From assembly GCA_017508975.1 (NCBI GenBank), contig JAFWQU010000007.1:1-64000 (forward strand): a stretch of DNA of 64,000 nucleotides, given 5' to 3'. Both the position numbers and the translations under genes were made by a program. Position 1 is the stretch's first letter. Each line of letters starts with the position of its first letter. The stretch comes from Clostridia bacterium. GTDB taxonomy: Bacteria; Bacillota; Clostridia; Christensenellales; Aristaeellaceae. The notes under the pieces were generated by a model. The model did not search any database, was not told the origin of the DNA, and saw nothing but the letters and a program-made list of their open reading frames with translations. Of the stretch, positions 1 to 8,229 are shown piece after piece.

Positions 1-10
1 AAACTCTTCC
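1..10 (-). rRNA. 16S rRNA gene, extreme 5' end (partial)
   Basis: Read on the minus strand the first bases give CGGAAGAGTTT, which matches the conserved start of bacterial 16S rRNA (AGAGTTTGATC); the gene continues off the left edge. The call rests on these few bases plus the rRNA-type promoter and leader immediately upstream (positions 11-187). If correct, a ribosomal RNA operon begins directly downstream of recF in the same direction. Confidence 0.6.
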
Positions 11-122
11 GTTTAATCCTTCGTTTCCGCTCTCAGAATCGCTGTCTTTCCTTGCGTTTCTTGTCTCCCTGTATCGTTTTCAAGGTTCTGCTCGGGCGCT
101 GACTTCTTCGGTCAGCTTGATT
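11..122 (-). promoter_or_regulatory. rRNA operon leader with boxA-like antitermination signal
   Basis: This is the transcribed stretch between the promoter and the 16S start. It contains a hairpin (GCTGAC at 98-103 pairing with GTCAGC at 111-116). It also has, on the minus strand, GAACCTTGAAAAC (76-88), which resembles the boxA and TTTGAAAAC signals of Firmicute rRNA leaders that load the Nus antitermination complex. No open reading frame is evident. Confidence 0.55.
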
Positions 123-187
123 ACAATATCACATCATACATTTCGTGTCAAGTACTTTTTTTGAGTTTTTTTGAAATTTTGTGCTGG
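123..187 (-). promoter_or_regulatory. Strong rRNA promoter with A-tract UP element
   Basis: On the minus strand the -35 box is TTGACA (146-151) and the -10 box is TATTGT (123-128), with exactly 17 bp between. Phased A/T tracts occupy 152-187 directly upstream, as expected for an UP element. It points at the 16S start and begins immediately after the recF stop codon. Confidence 0.75.
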
Positions 188-1363
188 TCACGAGAAATCC
201 GGCTCCGGATCCTCCGGAACAGCCTCCTCCGGGGCGCCTGCGCGGGTCTGGCGCACACAGCCGCAAGCCTCCCCGTCCAGCGAGACCTGCCAGGTCCGCT
301 TGTCGGTGAAGTCGTCCAGATCGCTCTCGTCCGTGCAGGTTACAAAGGTCTGCACACCGCTGATCTCCTCCAGCAGCCGCGCCCGGCGGGTCTTGTCCAG
401 CTCGCTCATCACATCGTCCAGCAGCAGCACCGGCGACTCCCCGCGCTGCCGGGTGAAGAGCGCCAGCTGCGCCAGCCGTACGGCCAGCGCCGCCGTCCGC
501 ACCTGGCCCTGGGAGGCAAAGGGCTTCATCTCACGCCCGCGCAGGGTGAACTCCAGGTCCTCCCGGTGCGGTCCGAAGCCCGTGGATCCGCGGAAGACCT
601 CCTCCTCACGCCGCTGCGCCAGCTTTTCCGCCATCTTCTCCGGGGAAAAGCTCTCGACCGCCATGCAGGGCAGGTAGCGCAGCGAGAAATCCTCGCCCTC
701 CCGCCCGGCGATCGCGGCGTACTTTTCCGCCGCCAGCGCCGAGAGCTGCTCCATGATCCGCGCGCGCTCCGGCAGGATGATACCGGCCGCCTGGGACATC
801 AGCTCCTCGTAGGGCGTCATCAGCTCACCACGGAGCGCGCCTTCCCGGCGCGCGTCCCGCAGCAGGGCGTTGCGGCTCTCCAGCGCCTGGCTGTAGCGCT
901 GCAGGGCAATAAAATAACGGGGGGAGAGCTGACTGATAAACATGTCCATCAGCCGTCTGCGCACCGCCGGCCCCTCGCGCACCAGCGAGAGATCCTCCGG
1001 CGAGAAAATCACACAGCCGAGATGGCCCATCAAATCAGCCAGCCGAGCCGCCCGTTTGCGGTCGATCCATACCTGTTTTTTGTTGTGCTCCTCCGGCGCG
1101 AGGCGCAGCGTCACCTCGCTGCGGCTCCCGTCCGCGTGGGCGACGCGCACGCTGCAGGCGCCCATCGGACAGCCGCGGCGGACCACCTCGCGGTCCGCGT
1201 TGGTGCGATGGCTCTTGCCCAGCGCGCAGTAGTGCGCCGCCTCCAGCAGGTTGGTCTTGCCGGAGCCGTTCTGTCCGAAAAAGAGATTCATCCCCCGGTG
1301 CGGCCGCAGCGTGATCTCCCCGTAATTCCGGAAATCACGCAGCCGCAGCTCCTCGATCCACAT
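188..1363 (-). CDS. recF: DNA replication and repair protein RecF
   Basis: RecF is an SMC-like ABC ATPase that binds gapped DNA and, with RecO and RecR, loads RecA at stalled forks. The 391-residue product has the Walker A motif GQNGSGKT at residues 30-37, a signature-like region near 283 (ASQGQ), and Walker B with the D-loop near 312 (LLLDDVMSELD). The N-terminus MWIEELRLRDFRNY is typical of the family and fixes the start. It follows dnaN by 53 bp on the same strand, the classical dnaN-recF arrangement. gyrB does not follow; instead an rRNA operon promoter begins right after the stop. Confidence 0.95.
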   Translation of the reverse strand: MWIEELRLRDFRNYGEITLRPHRGMNLFFGQNGSGKTNLLEAAHYCALGKSHRTNADREVVRRGCPMGACSVRVAHADGSRSEVTLRLAPEEHNKKQVWIDRKRAARLADLMGHLGCVIFSPEDLSLVREGPAVRRRLMDMFISQLSPRYFIALQRYSQALESRNALLRDARREGALRGELMTPYEELMSQAAGIILPERARIMEQLSALAAEKYAAIAGREGEDFSLRYLPCMAVESFSPEKMAEKLAQRREEEVFRGSTGFGPHREDLEFTLRGREMKPFASQGQVRTAALAVRLAQLALFTRQRGESPVLLLDDVMSELDKTRRARLLEEISGVQTFVTCTDESDLDDFTDKRTWQVSLDGEACGCVRQTRAGAPEEAVPEDPEPDFS

Positions 1364-1416
1364 GTCCTGTCGTTATCCCCGCTTTACTGAGAAATATTAT
1401 TTCTCATAGTACGATA

Positions 1417-2517
1417 TTATTGGAAAGTCCGCACCGGCAGCACCAGGAACAGATAGTCCCGGCTCTCCGCCGGCACGATCACGCAGGGGCTGACATTGCT
1501 GTTGAGCTTGATGATCATCTCGTCGTCGGTCACGTTGCGGATGATATCGTTCAGATACTTCGCGTTGAAGGCGATCTCGAGGTCGGCGCCGACGATGTCC
1601 GCGCTGATCTCCTGCTGCGCGTCGGAGATCTCCGCGTTGGAGGTGATGGTCAGGCTCTGGCCGGCGAACTTCAGGCGGATCAGGTTGTTCTTGCCCTCGC
1701 GCGCGATCAGGCTCATCCGGTCGATGGCGGTCATCGTGTCCTCACGGGAGACCTTCGCCTCGGTGGTGAAGCTCGCGGGCAGAATCCGCTGATAGTCGAT
1801 ATAGTCGCCCATCAGCAGCACGGTGGAAAGCTTGGTCTGGCCGAAGACCGCCGTCATGTGCCCGTTGTCGAAGGTCATGGCGCAGGGCTCCTCCTCGTCG
1901 GAGAGGATGCGGCTCATCTCGTTCATGACGCGGCCGGGGATGACCACGCGCATGCCCTCGGTGCCAAACTCGCCCTGGGCAACCTGCAGCGCCAGCCGGA
2001 AGCCGTCCAGCGCCACCAGCCGTGCCTCCACAGGGGAGACCTCCAGCAGCGTGCCGGTCAGCAGCTGCCGGTTCTCATCGGTCGCGATGGCGAACATCAC
2101 GCCGGAGATCATCCGCTTGAGCTGATTCTGGGGCAGGGTGATGACCGTGCCGTCCACCGTTTCGGTGATGTCCGGGAACTCCGCCTCATTCATCGCGGCG
2201 ATGTTCGCGCGGTAGGAGAGGCACTGGATGCTCACGCGGCCGCTCTCATTGGACTTCAGGGTGATGTCGCCCATGAGCTTGCGCACCATCTCCGTCAGGA
2301 GACGGCCCGGGAGCACCAGACGTCCTTCCGCCTGAATCTCGGCGGGGATCGTCGTCTGGATGGAGAGGCTGCCGTCGGTGCAGCTCAGGGTGATCTCCCC
2401 TTCGCGGGCGTCCAGCAGCACGCCGTTGAGGATCTCCCTGGCGGCGCGGGCCGCCAGCGCCCGGGTGACGATATTCAGACCGTCGGTCAGACTGGTCGCG
2501 TTCACGGTGCAATGCAT
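1417..2517 (-). CDS. dnaN: DNA polymerase III beta subunit (sliding clamp)
   Basis: The beta clamp encircles DNA and tethers replicative polymerase. The product has 366 residues, normal for the family, with three repeated clamp folds. It begins MHCTVNATSLTDGLN and ends FLVLPVR plus three residues, close to the canonical PxR tail. The start is supported by AGGGAGG eight bases upstream. Upstream lies a dense DnaA-box region rather than dnaA, which normally precedes dnaN in Firmicutes. It is probably co-transcribed with recF, possibly under DnaA control given the boxes. Confidence 0.97.
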   Translation of the reverse strand: MHCTVNATSLTDGLNIVTRALAARAAREILNGVLLDAREGEITLSCTDGSLSIQTTIPAEIQAEGRLVLPGRLLTEMVRKLMGDITLKSNESGRVSIQCLSYRANIAAMNEAEFPDITETVDGTVITLPQNQLKRMISGVMFAIATDENRQLLTGTLLEVSPVEARLVALDGFRLALQVAQGEFGTEGMRVVIPGRVMNEMSRILSDEEEPCAMTFDNGHMTAVFGQTKLSTVLLMGDYIDYQRILPASFTTEAKVSREDTMTAIDRMSLIAREGKNNLIRLKFAGQSLTITSNAEISDAQQEISADIVGADLEIAFNAKYLNDIIRNVTDDEMIIKLNSNVSPCVIVPAESRDYLFLVLPVRTFQ

Positions 2518-2579
2518 GGGTCATGCCTCCCTGTGTGATTCAGGATGAATCAATAGAATAAAACAGTCGTAGTAGGGCC

Positions 2580-2900
2580 TGTGGAAATTGTGGATAAGCG
2601 GCGCCGGAACAGTCGTGGCGCGGGAAAGCCTGTGGATAACTTTTCGGAAGCCTGTGGATAAAATCAGCGATTTTTCGACTCCTCCGGGTAAGAATTCTGT
2701 CCGTCGGACGAAAATCCTGCTGACAAAAGGGATTTCCCGGAAAAATTCTTGAAAATTCGCGGAAAATCTGGCCTGGAGGGGCGGGTTATCCACAGTTTCC
2801 ACAGCTGTGGATAAGCGCTCTGTGGATAACCCAAAGCCTGAAAAGTACAGGCCCGGAGAAAAGTTATCCACAGCTTTTGCGCGAGTTATCCACAGTTTGC
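2580..2900. other. DnaA-box cluster, candidate replication origin
   Basis: The dnaN-smc intergenic region carries eight exact copies of the DnaA box TTATCCACA or its complement, at 2589-2597, 2631-2639, 2653-2661, 2786-2794, 2806-2814, 2821-2829, 2864-2872 and 2886-2894, plus near matches. They occur in both orientations, with a tight cluster of five in the last 110 bp. Between the sub-clusters is a moderately A+T-rich stretch (about 2665-2765). Such density next to dnaN is typical of bacterial oriC. Most genes to the right run toward the site rather than away from it, so a regulatory-only role cannot be excluded. Confidence 0.75.
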
Positions 2901-2905
2901 GCGCC

Positions 2906-5900
2906 TCAGGAGACCTGGTCCTGCAGGCGCACGGAGACCATCCGCGAGACGCCCTGCTCCTCCATGGAGACCCCGTAGAGCGTGTTGCAGCGCTCCATGG
3001 TGCCCTTGCGGTGAGTCACGACGATGAACTGCGTCGTGGCGGAGTACTCCTGCAGGTAGTCGGCGTAGTAGCCGATGTTCGCGTCGTCCAGGGCGGCCTC
3101 GATCTCGTCGAGGATGCAGAAGGGCGTGGGCTTGTGCTTGAGCATCGCAAAGAGGATCGCGATGGCGGTCAGCGCGCGCTCGCCGCCGGAGAGCAGCGAG
3201 AGCAGCTGCAGCTTCTTGCCGGGCGGCTGGGCGTTGATCTCGATGCCGCAGTTCAGCGGGTCCTCCGGGTCGAGCAGGGAGAGCTCCGCGTGGCCGCCGC
3301 CGAAGAGGCGGGTGAAGGTCTCGGAGAAGTAGCCCTGCAGCTGGGTAAAGGAGGCGACGAAGGTGGACTTCATCTCCTTCAGGAGCCGCTGGATCAGATC
3401 GCGCAGGTCGGCCTCGGCCTTCTTCAGGTCCTGCTGCTGGCTGGAGAGCTCGTCGAAGCGCGCGCGGGTGGCCGCGTACTCCTCGACCGCCTGTACATGG
3501 ATCGGTCCCAGGGAGCGGATCTCCGCGGCCAGCTCCTTCACGCGGCGGTCGGCCTCGCGCTCCTTGAAGCCCGGGTCCTCCGGCAGCTCCTGCGCGGCGG
3601 CGTAGGTCAGCTCGTAGGTGTTCCAGATATGGTCCTGCAGGGCGCGCAGGTCCGTGTCGGCCTTGCTGCGGGCGAGCTCGTGGCGGTGCAGCGCGTCGCT
3701 GTCCCGGGTTTTCTGCTCGTGCAGCTGGTCGACGGTGCGCAGGAGGTCGGAGAGGCTCGCCTGCTGGCGGGTCTGCTCGTTCTCGAGGCGCCGGAGCTCT
3801 TCCTCCGCGCGTCTGCGCGCGAGCTGCTGGACGGAGATCTGCTCCTCCAGCTGCTGCGCGGCGGCCTGGTCCTCCGCCTCCGCGGCCTGCAGGCGCACGG
3901 TCTCCTGTTTCCGCGCTTCCCCGGCGGCCAGGAGCTGTTCCCGGTTCCGGGCCGCGCGCTGGGTGTCCAGGCGCATCATGGCGAGGGTGTGCTGCAGATC
4001 CGTGAGCGCGAGGGTGCGGGTGACGGTCTCCTGCTGTGCGGCCTCCGCCTGCTGCCGTGCCTCGGCGACCTTCTGCTCCAGGCGTCCGGTGTCCGACGCC
4101 AGGGCGTTGTCGTCCGGGAGCTCGCTGTCCGCCTGCTGCAGGCGATTGAGCTCCTCCTCCAGGTCGGCGATCTGCGCCTGAAGCAGCTCCTCCGCCTCGC
4201 GGAGCGCGTCCATGCGGCCGCGATGTTCCTCCAGTGTGGTCCGGGCGGCGGCGAGGTGCTCAGTCTCGCGGGCGACGGCGATCTCCTGCTGGTGCAGCTC
4301 ATCCAGCGCGTCCTCTGCGGCCGCCTGGCAGGCGCTGCGCTGTTTCGCAGCCTCCTCCTCGCGGCGCTGCAGGGCCGTGAGGGTTTCCTGACCCTTTTGC
4401 AGCTGTGCGGTCAGCTCCTGGAGCTCGCGCTCCCGGCCCAGGAGGTTGGTCATCCGCGACTGCACGGAGCCGCCGGTCATGGAGCCGCCGGGGTGCATGA
4501 CGTCGCCCTGGAGCGTGACCAGGCGGAAGGCGTGTCCGCCCGCGTTCATGATCGGGATGCCGTGGGTGAGGTCGTCCGCCAGCACCGTGCGGCCCAGCAG
4601 CTGCTCCACCACGGGCCGCAGCTCCGGCGGCGCCTGGACCAGTTCCGAGGCCACGCCGACGCAGCCGGGCATGCTCAGTACGCGCCGCTCGGAGGCCGTG
4701 AGGGTCTTGCCCCGGATGGCATCCAGGGGTAGAAACGTGGCGCGGCCCAGCCGGCGTTCCCGCAGGAACTCGATCAACTGCCGGGCGGTCTCCTGGCTGT
4801 CGGTGACGATGTGCTGCTGCGCCGCGCCCAGGGCCATGTCCACGGCGGTCTCAATCTCCCGCGGCACGGTGATGAGCTGCGCCAGCACGCCCCGGACGCC
4901 GGTCATGCGCCGTTCCCGGGCATGCTGGATGGCGTGGCGCACGGACTGATTGTAGCCCTCCATGTCACGCTTCATCTCGTTCAGGAGTTTCCAGCGGGTG
5001 CGGTCGCGCTCCAGCTGCGCGGTGTGGCGCTGGGTCTCGCCGCGGGCGGCGATCACCTGAGCCTCGGCCTGGGTGAGGGCCCGGGTCTGCTCCTGGTGTT
5101 CCCGTGCGCATTCCGCCTGCGCCTCCTGCTCTCTCCGGAGAGCCTCCTCGCAGGCGGACTCGGCCTCCGCGAGGGTTGTCTCCTGGGCGGACAGGCTCTC
5201 CCGCTGGCGGCTGAGATCCTTCAGCCGCTCGGTCATCTGGGCCTGGGTGGCGATGAGCCTGCTGCGGTCGCTGCGCAGCGTGGAGGCGCGGTTCATGGCC
5301 TCGATCACGCGCTCCCGGTGCTCCGCGAGGGCGCTCTCCGCCGCGTCGCGCGCCTGGACGGCCGCCTGCTCCCGCCCGGTTGCCGCGTCCAGCTCCGCCC
5401 TGGCCTGCGCTTCCTCGGCCTCCTTCTGCTGCTGGTCCTGCGCCGAGGAGGACTGCAGGCTGTCCAGCTGCCGGAGCTGCTCCTCGTCTGCCTGCTGTTC
5501 CCGGGCGAGGCGTTCCAGGTCCTCGTTCAGGTGCTCGGCATGGCTCTGCAGGGCGGTCTTCTGATTCTCGAGCGTATGCAGATCGCCCGTGCAGCGCAGC
5601 AGCAGGTCGCGCTGGGCGCGCAGCTGCTCCTCCAGTGTCCGGAGCTGGTCCTGGCAGTCGTCGCGGGCAGCGCCCTGCTGGGCGATCTGCTCCTCCAGCT
5701 CCTCGAGGACCGTGCGCAGGTTCAGCATCAGCGCGTCGAGCTCGCCGATCTTGGACTGCAGGCGGTCGGAACGGATCACGAAAAGGCGGAGATCCTTCTC
5801 CTTCATCTCCGCGAACAGAGTGAGATAGCGCCGGGCGGTGCGGCTCTGCTCCTCCAGGGGCGTGAGCTGCCGGGAGATCTCCTCCAGCAGGTCGTCCACA

Positions 5901-6469
5901 CGCGCGGCGTTTTCGAGGGTGCGCTGGAGCTTGCGGTCGGCCTCCTCCTTGCGCACGCGGAAGGTCACGATGCCGGCGGCCTCCTCAAAGACCTGCCGCC
6001 GGTCCTCCGATTTCCGGGAGAGAATCTCGTCGATGCGCCCCTGGCCGATGATGGAATACCCCTCCCGGCCGATGCCGGTGTCCCGGAAGAGCTCCAGGAC
6101 GTCCTTGAGGCGTACGGAGGTGCCGTTGAGCAGATAGTCGCTCTGCCCCGAGCGGTAGACCCGCCGGGTGACGGCCACCTCCGCGTAGTCCACCGCCAGC
6201 GCCTTGTCCTCGTTGTCGAAGACCAGCGTGACCTCGCAGTATCCCAGGGGCTTGCGCTTCTGCGTGCCGTTGAAAATCACGTCGGACATGCTGCTGCCGC
6301 GCAGCGTCCGCGCGTTCTGTTCCCCGAGCACCCAGCGCACCGCGTCCGAGATATTGCTCTTCCCCGCTCCGTTGGGTCCGACAATCCCCGTGATGCCGCC
6401 CTGAAACACGATCTCCGTGCGGGAGGCGAAGGATTTGAACCCATAGAGCACCAGTTTCTTCAAACGCAT
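2906..6469 (-). CDS. smc: Chromosome segregation ATPase SMC
   Basis: SMC dimers with ScpA/ScpB form condensin, loaded at ParB-parS near the origin to zip chromosome arms together. The product has about 1187 residues. Walker A (GPNGAGKSN) is at 31-39, followed by a long coiled coil and a hinge around 510-660. A second coil leads to the signature LSGGERALTA near 1090 and Walker B ILDEIEAALD near 1115. The start at 6469 is preferred over an ATG 18 bases upstream because GGAGG lies six bases before it; the upstream ATG overlaps that ribosome site. The parS sites in this window make this gene the likely effector of segregation here. Confidence 0.97.
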   Translation of the reverse strand: MRLKKLVLYGFKSFASRTEIVFQGGITGIVGPNGAGKSNISDAVRWVLGEQNARTLRGSSMSDVIFNGTQKRKPLGYCEVTLVFDNEDKALAVDYAEVAVTRRVYRSGQSDYLLNGTSVRLKDVLELFRDTGIGREGYSIIGQGRIDEILSRKSEDRRQVFEEAAGIVTFRVRKEEADRKLQRTLENAARVDDLLEEISRQLTPLEEQSRTARRYLTLFAEMKEKDLRLFVIRSDRLQSKIGELDALMLNLRTVLEELEEQIAQQGAARDDCQDQLRTLEEQLRAQRDLLLRCTGDLHTLENQKTALQSHAEHLNEDLERLAREQQADEEQLRQLDSLQSSSAQDQQQKEAEEAQARAELDAATGREQAAVQARDAAESALAEHRERVIEAMNRASTLRSDRSRLIATQAQMTERLKDLSRQRESLSAQETTLAEAESACEEALRREQEAQAECAREHQEQTRALTQAEAQVIAARGETQRHTAQLERDRTRWKLLNEMKRDMEGYNQSVRHAIQHARERRMTGVRGVLAQLITVPREIETAVDMALGAAQQHIVTDSQETARQLIEFLRERRLGRATFLPLDAIRGKTLTASERRVLSMPGCVGVASELVQAPPELRPVVEQLLGRTVLADDLTHGIPIMNAGGHAFRLVTLQGDVMHPGGSMTGGSVQSRMTNLLGRERELQELTAQLQKGQETLTALQRREEEAAKQRSACQAAAEDALDELHQQEIAVARETEHLAAARTTLEEHRGRMDALREAEELLQAQIADLEEELNRLQQADSELPDDNALASDTGRLEQKVAEARQQAEAAQQETVTRTLALTDLQHTLAMMRLDTQRAARNREQLLAAGEARKQETVRLQAAEAEDQAAAQQLEEQISVQQLARRRAEEELRRLENEQTRQQASLSDLLRTVDQLHEQKTRDSDALHRHELARSKADTDLRALQDHIWNTYELTYAAAQELPEDPGFKEREADRRVKELAAEIRSLGPIHVQAVEEYAATRARFDELSSQQQDLKKAEADLRDLIQRLLKEMKSTFVASFTQLQGYFSETFTRLFGGGHAELSLLDPEDPLNCGIEINAQPPGKKLQLLSLLSGGERALTAIAILFAMLKHKPTPFCILDEIEAALDDANIGYYADYLQEYSATTQFIVVTHRKGTMERCNTLYGVSMEEQGVSRMVSVRLQDQVS

Positions 6470-6502
6470 AAGGTTCCTCCATGGCATGCGATACCGCCGG
6501 CC

Positions 6503-6531
6503 ATTCTATCATATTTAGCGGGGGAGCGCAA
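6503..6531 (-). promoter_or_regulatory. smc promoter
   Basis: On the minus strand the -35 box is TTGCGC (6526-6531), followed by a 17 bp spacer and a -10 box TAGAAT (6503-6508), about 35 bases upstream of the smc start codon. Position and spacing fit a sigma-A promoter. Confidence 0.6.
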
Positions 6532-6583
6532 GAAAGACTGATTCGGAATAATGAATGCGGAATTGGGAGTGGAGAGTCAGAAA

Positions 6584-6626
6584 TATTGCAAAAAGTATTG
6601 CGTTTTGTATTGCAATAGAGTATATT
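6584..6626 (+). promoter_or_regulatory. brnTA promoter with 12-bp-spaced direct repeats
   Basis: The -35 box TTGCGT (6598-6603) and the -10 box TATATT (6621-6626) are 17 bp apart, just upstream of brnT. The hexamer TATTGC starts at 6584, 6596 and 6608, that is three direct repeats at 12 bp intervals. The outer two also form the inverted pair TATTGCAA/TTGCAATA. This layout suits cooperative binding by a ribbon-helix-helix antitoxin, so it is probably the autoregulatory operator. Confidence 0.65.
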
Positions 6627-6646
6627 GGTGCCGGAGGAAGTGTGCA

Positions 6647-6961
6647 ATGGACGAATTGTTTGAGATCGATCCTGCCCGGGTATCCTTTGAATGGGATGAG
6701 AAGAAGGAACAGATCAATTTTGCGAAACACGGTATTCACTTCAAAACCGCAGCGAAGGTGTTTCTCGATCCGAACAAACTGATCAGGGAAGATGTCGAGC
6801 ATTCGGAGGAACAGCGGTACGATGTCCTTGGTCGTGTTGAGAAAATTCTTTTTGTCGTTTGTGTATTCAGGAAACAGAATGCAATCAGGCTGATTTCCGC
6901 CAGGCTGGCCACGAAGGCGGAGAAAGAGAGGTATGAAAATGGTGAAGATGACTTTGAATGA
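6647..6961 (+). CDS. brnT: BrnT family toxin (DUF497)
   Basis: BrnT toxins are small RelE-fold ribonucleases that inhibit translation and are neutralised by BrnA. This 104-residue product has the family hallmarks: FEWDEKKEQINFAKHG near the N-terminus and RLISARLATKAEKERYE near the C-terminus. The ATG at 6647 is preferred because GGAGGAAG lies seven bases upstream; the longer frame from 6551 would run through the promoter. It overlaps brnA by 29 bp, so the two are translationally coupled. The local base composition is more A+T-rich than the flanking housekeeping genes, which suggests acquisition. Confidence 0.85.
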   Translation: MDELFEIDPARVSFEWDEKKEQINFAKHGIHFKTAAKVFLDPNKLIREDVEHSEEQRYDVLGRVEKILFVVCVFRKQNAIRLISARLATKAEKERYENGEDDFE

Positions 6962-7241
6962 ACTGACCGCGGAACTGACCGAAGAAGAGCGTCGGGAATT
7001 GGAAGCGGCAGAAAAAAAGGCACCTGTTTTTGACGATGACAGTCCGCTGATGATGAAAGAACAATTAATGCAGTTCAAAAGGATCAACCGTGAAAACAGG
7101 ACGAAGCCAACCATCTCTCTCCGGATCTCACCGGCTACCCTGAAGAAGGCGAAACAATACGGAAAAGGGTATACCGGTCTTCTCAGCAGACTGCTGGATG
7201 CGGCGATAAACGACGAGGAACTGGTTCGCAAGTGCATCTGA
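6933..7241 (+). CDS. brnA: BrnA-type antitoxin (ribbon-helix-helix)
   Basis: This 102-residue protein is the probable antitoxin and autorepressor of the BrnT toxin it overlaps. The acidic N-terminal half would wrap the toxin. The C-terminal half (KPTISLRISPATLKKAKQYG followed by a helix) matches a ribbon-helix-helix DNA-binding domain. Alternative in-frame starts at 6939 and 6948 are possible, but 6933 has the best-placed purine-rich site. The TGA stop is shared with the first base of a repeat element (copy A). The three TATTGC repeats in the promoter are its likely binding site. Confidence 0.8.
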   Translation: MKMVKMTLNELTAELTEEERRELEAAEKKAPVFDDDSPLMMKEQLMQFKRINRENRTKPTISLRISPATLKKAKQYGKGYTGLLSRLLDAAINDEELVRKCI

Positions 7242-7378
7242 TACTGTTCTCAGTTTGATATGCTTATCGTCAACAGTGAGATTTCGCGCCTGCGGGCGCG
7301 ACCAGGGCTTTCCGATCGCCCTGGACCTTCGGATACATGCCCTTTCCTAATTTGTAGTTTTTACTTGAGATTGTTATA
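7241..7378 (+). repeat. Interspersed palindromic element, copy A
   Basis: Intact short-form member of the family repeated through this window. It opens ATACTGTTCTCAG immediately after TG of the brnA stop. It contains the hairpin CGCGCC-TGCG-GGCGCG and the stem CCAGGGC/GCCCTGG, and closes ACTTGAGATTGTTAT, an imperfect inverted copy of its start. Confidence 0.85.
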
Positions 7379-7428
7379 ATGAAAGGCAGAGCAGTTTTTG
7401 TTTTCCACCGTCAGAAAGGAGAAAAACC

Positions 7429-8001
7429 ATGGAGAATCCCAGGAGGAGGTCCGTTGACCCGATCTATTCAATGTGTGTGCAGCCTGCTTTTATCATCGGA
7501 ACCAGCAATGAGGACGGTTCGGCGAATTTCGCACCGATCACATGGGTCAGCGTCACGCAGGAGGCAGGGGACGGATATCTGCTGGTCATCAGCATGTTCG
7601 GGACGAAAAAAACAAAGCAGAACGTGCTGCGTACGGGCATCTTCAGCGCGAATCTTGTCAGCACGGATATGCTGCCACTGATGGACTATTTCGGTTCCCG
7701 CCATGCCAAGGACGGCAGGAAGGACGAGATGGAGTATTCTGTCAGCCGGGGCGCGGTGCTGGATGTTCCGGTACTGGATCAGAGCCGCTGGGTCTATGAA
7801 TGCGAAGTTTCGAGAACCGTGGAGACGGGCTATTCCACCACGTTCTTCTGCCCGATCCGGAATATCCAAATGGACGAGCGCCTGACATGCAGAGACACAT
7901 TCGACGTCGACTTAACCGTACTCGATCCCGTAATCTATTCCGGCAAATACCACAGCCTCGGAAAGCTGCTCGGAAACATCGGGGATTTTCTGACAATCTG
8001 A
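7429..8001 (+). CDS. Flavin reductase-like domain protein (flavoredoxin type)
   Basis: The 190-residue product resembles FMN-binding split-barrel proteins of the flavin reductase-like family, which reduce or carry flavin for partner oxidoreductases. Visible family features are the N-terminal strand region AFIIGTSNEDGSANFAPITW, a central FGTKKTKQNVLRTG, and the aspartate/tyrosine-rich C-terminus. The start has AAAGGAG at good spacing. There is no signal peptide, so it is cytoplasmic. It stands alone between two repeat elements, and its TGA stop overlaps copy B. The substrate cannot be inferred. Confidence 0.75.
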   Translation: MENPRRRSVDPIYSMCVQPAFIIGTSNEDGSANFAPITWVSVTQEAGDGYLLVISMFGTKKTKQNVLRTGIFSANLVSTDMLPLMDYFGSRHAKDGRKDEMEYSVSRGAVLDVPVLDQSRWVYECEVSRTVETGYSTTFFCPIRNIQMDERLTCRDTFDVDLTVLDPVIYSGKYHSLGKLLGNIGDFLTI

Positions 8002-8155
8002 CACTGATATCAGTTTGATATGCATCTTTTCAACAGAGAGATTTCGCGCCTGCGGGCGCGACCAGGTCCGCAGCCGGACTGGCGGCTTTCCGATCGCCCT
8101 GGACCTTCGGCCACATGCTGTTGCTGAATTTTCAATTCTTACTTGAGATTGGTAT
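8001..8155 (+). repeat. Interspersed palindromic element, copy B (long form)
   Basis: Intact copy with termini ACACTGATATCAG and TTGAGATTGGTAT. Its first base is the last base of the preceding TGA stop. It carries the CGCGCC/GGCGCG hairpin plus a 19-base insertion that adds a small hairpin GTCCG-CAGC-CGGAC inside the second stem. Confidence 0.85.
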
Positions 8156-8173
8156 AAATCATCAGATTATCAG

Positions 8174-8220
8174 AAAAATGATCAGAATCAGAACGCCCTG
8201 ATCCGATCATTTTTCTTTTT
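8174..8220. terminator. Bidirectional Rho-independent terminator
   Basis: A 10 bp perfect stem, AAAAATGATC (8174-8183) with GATCATTTTT (8205-8214), is flanked by T-rich sequence. It lies just past the stop of the minus-strand LRR gene and can also terminate rightward transcription through copy B. Confidence 0.7.
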
Positions 8221-8229
8221 GGGAAGCGA

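Noticed and set aside
2807..4732. Long plus-strand open frame opposite smc
   Set aside because: It is the complement of the high-GC smc coding sequence, has no ribosome site, and its translation is low-complexity Leu/Gly/Arg/Val-rich. The minus strand encodes unmistakable SMC motifs.
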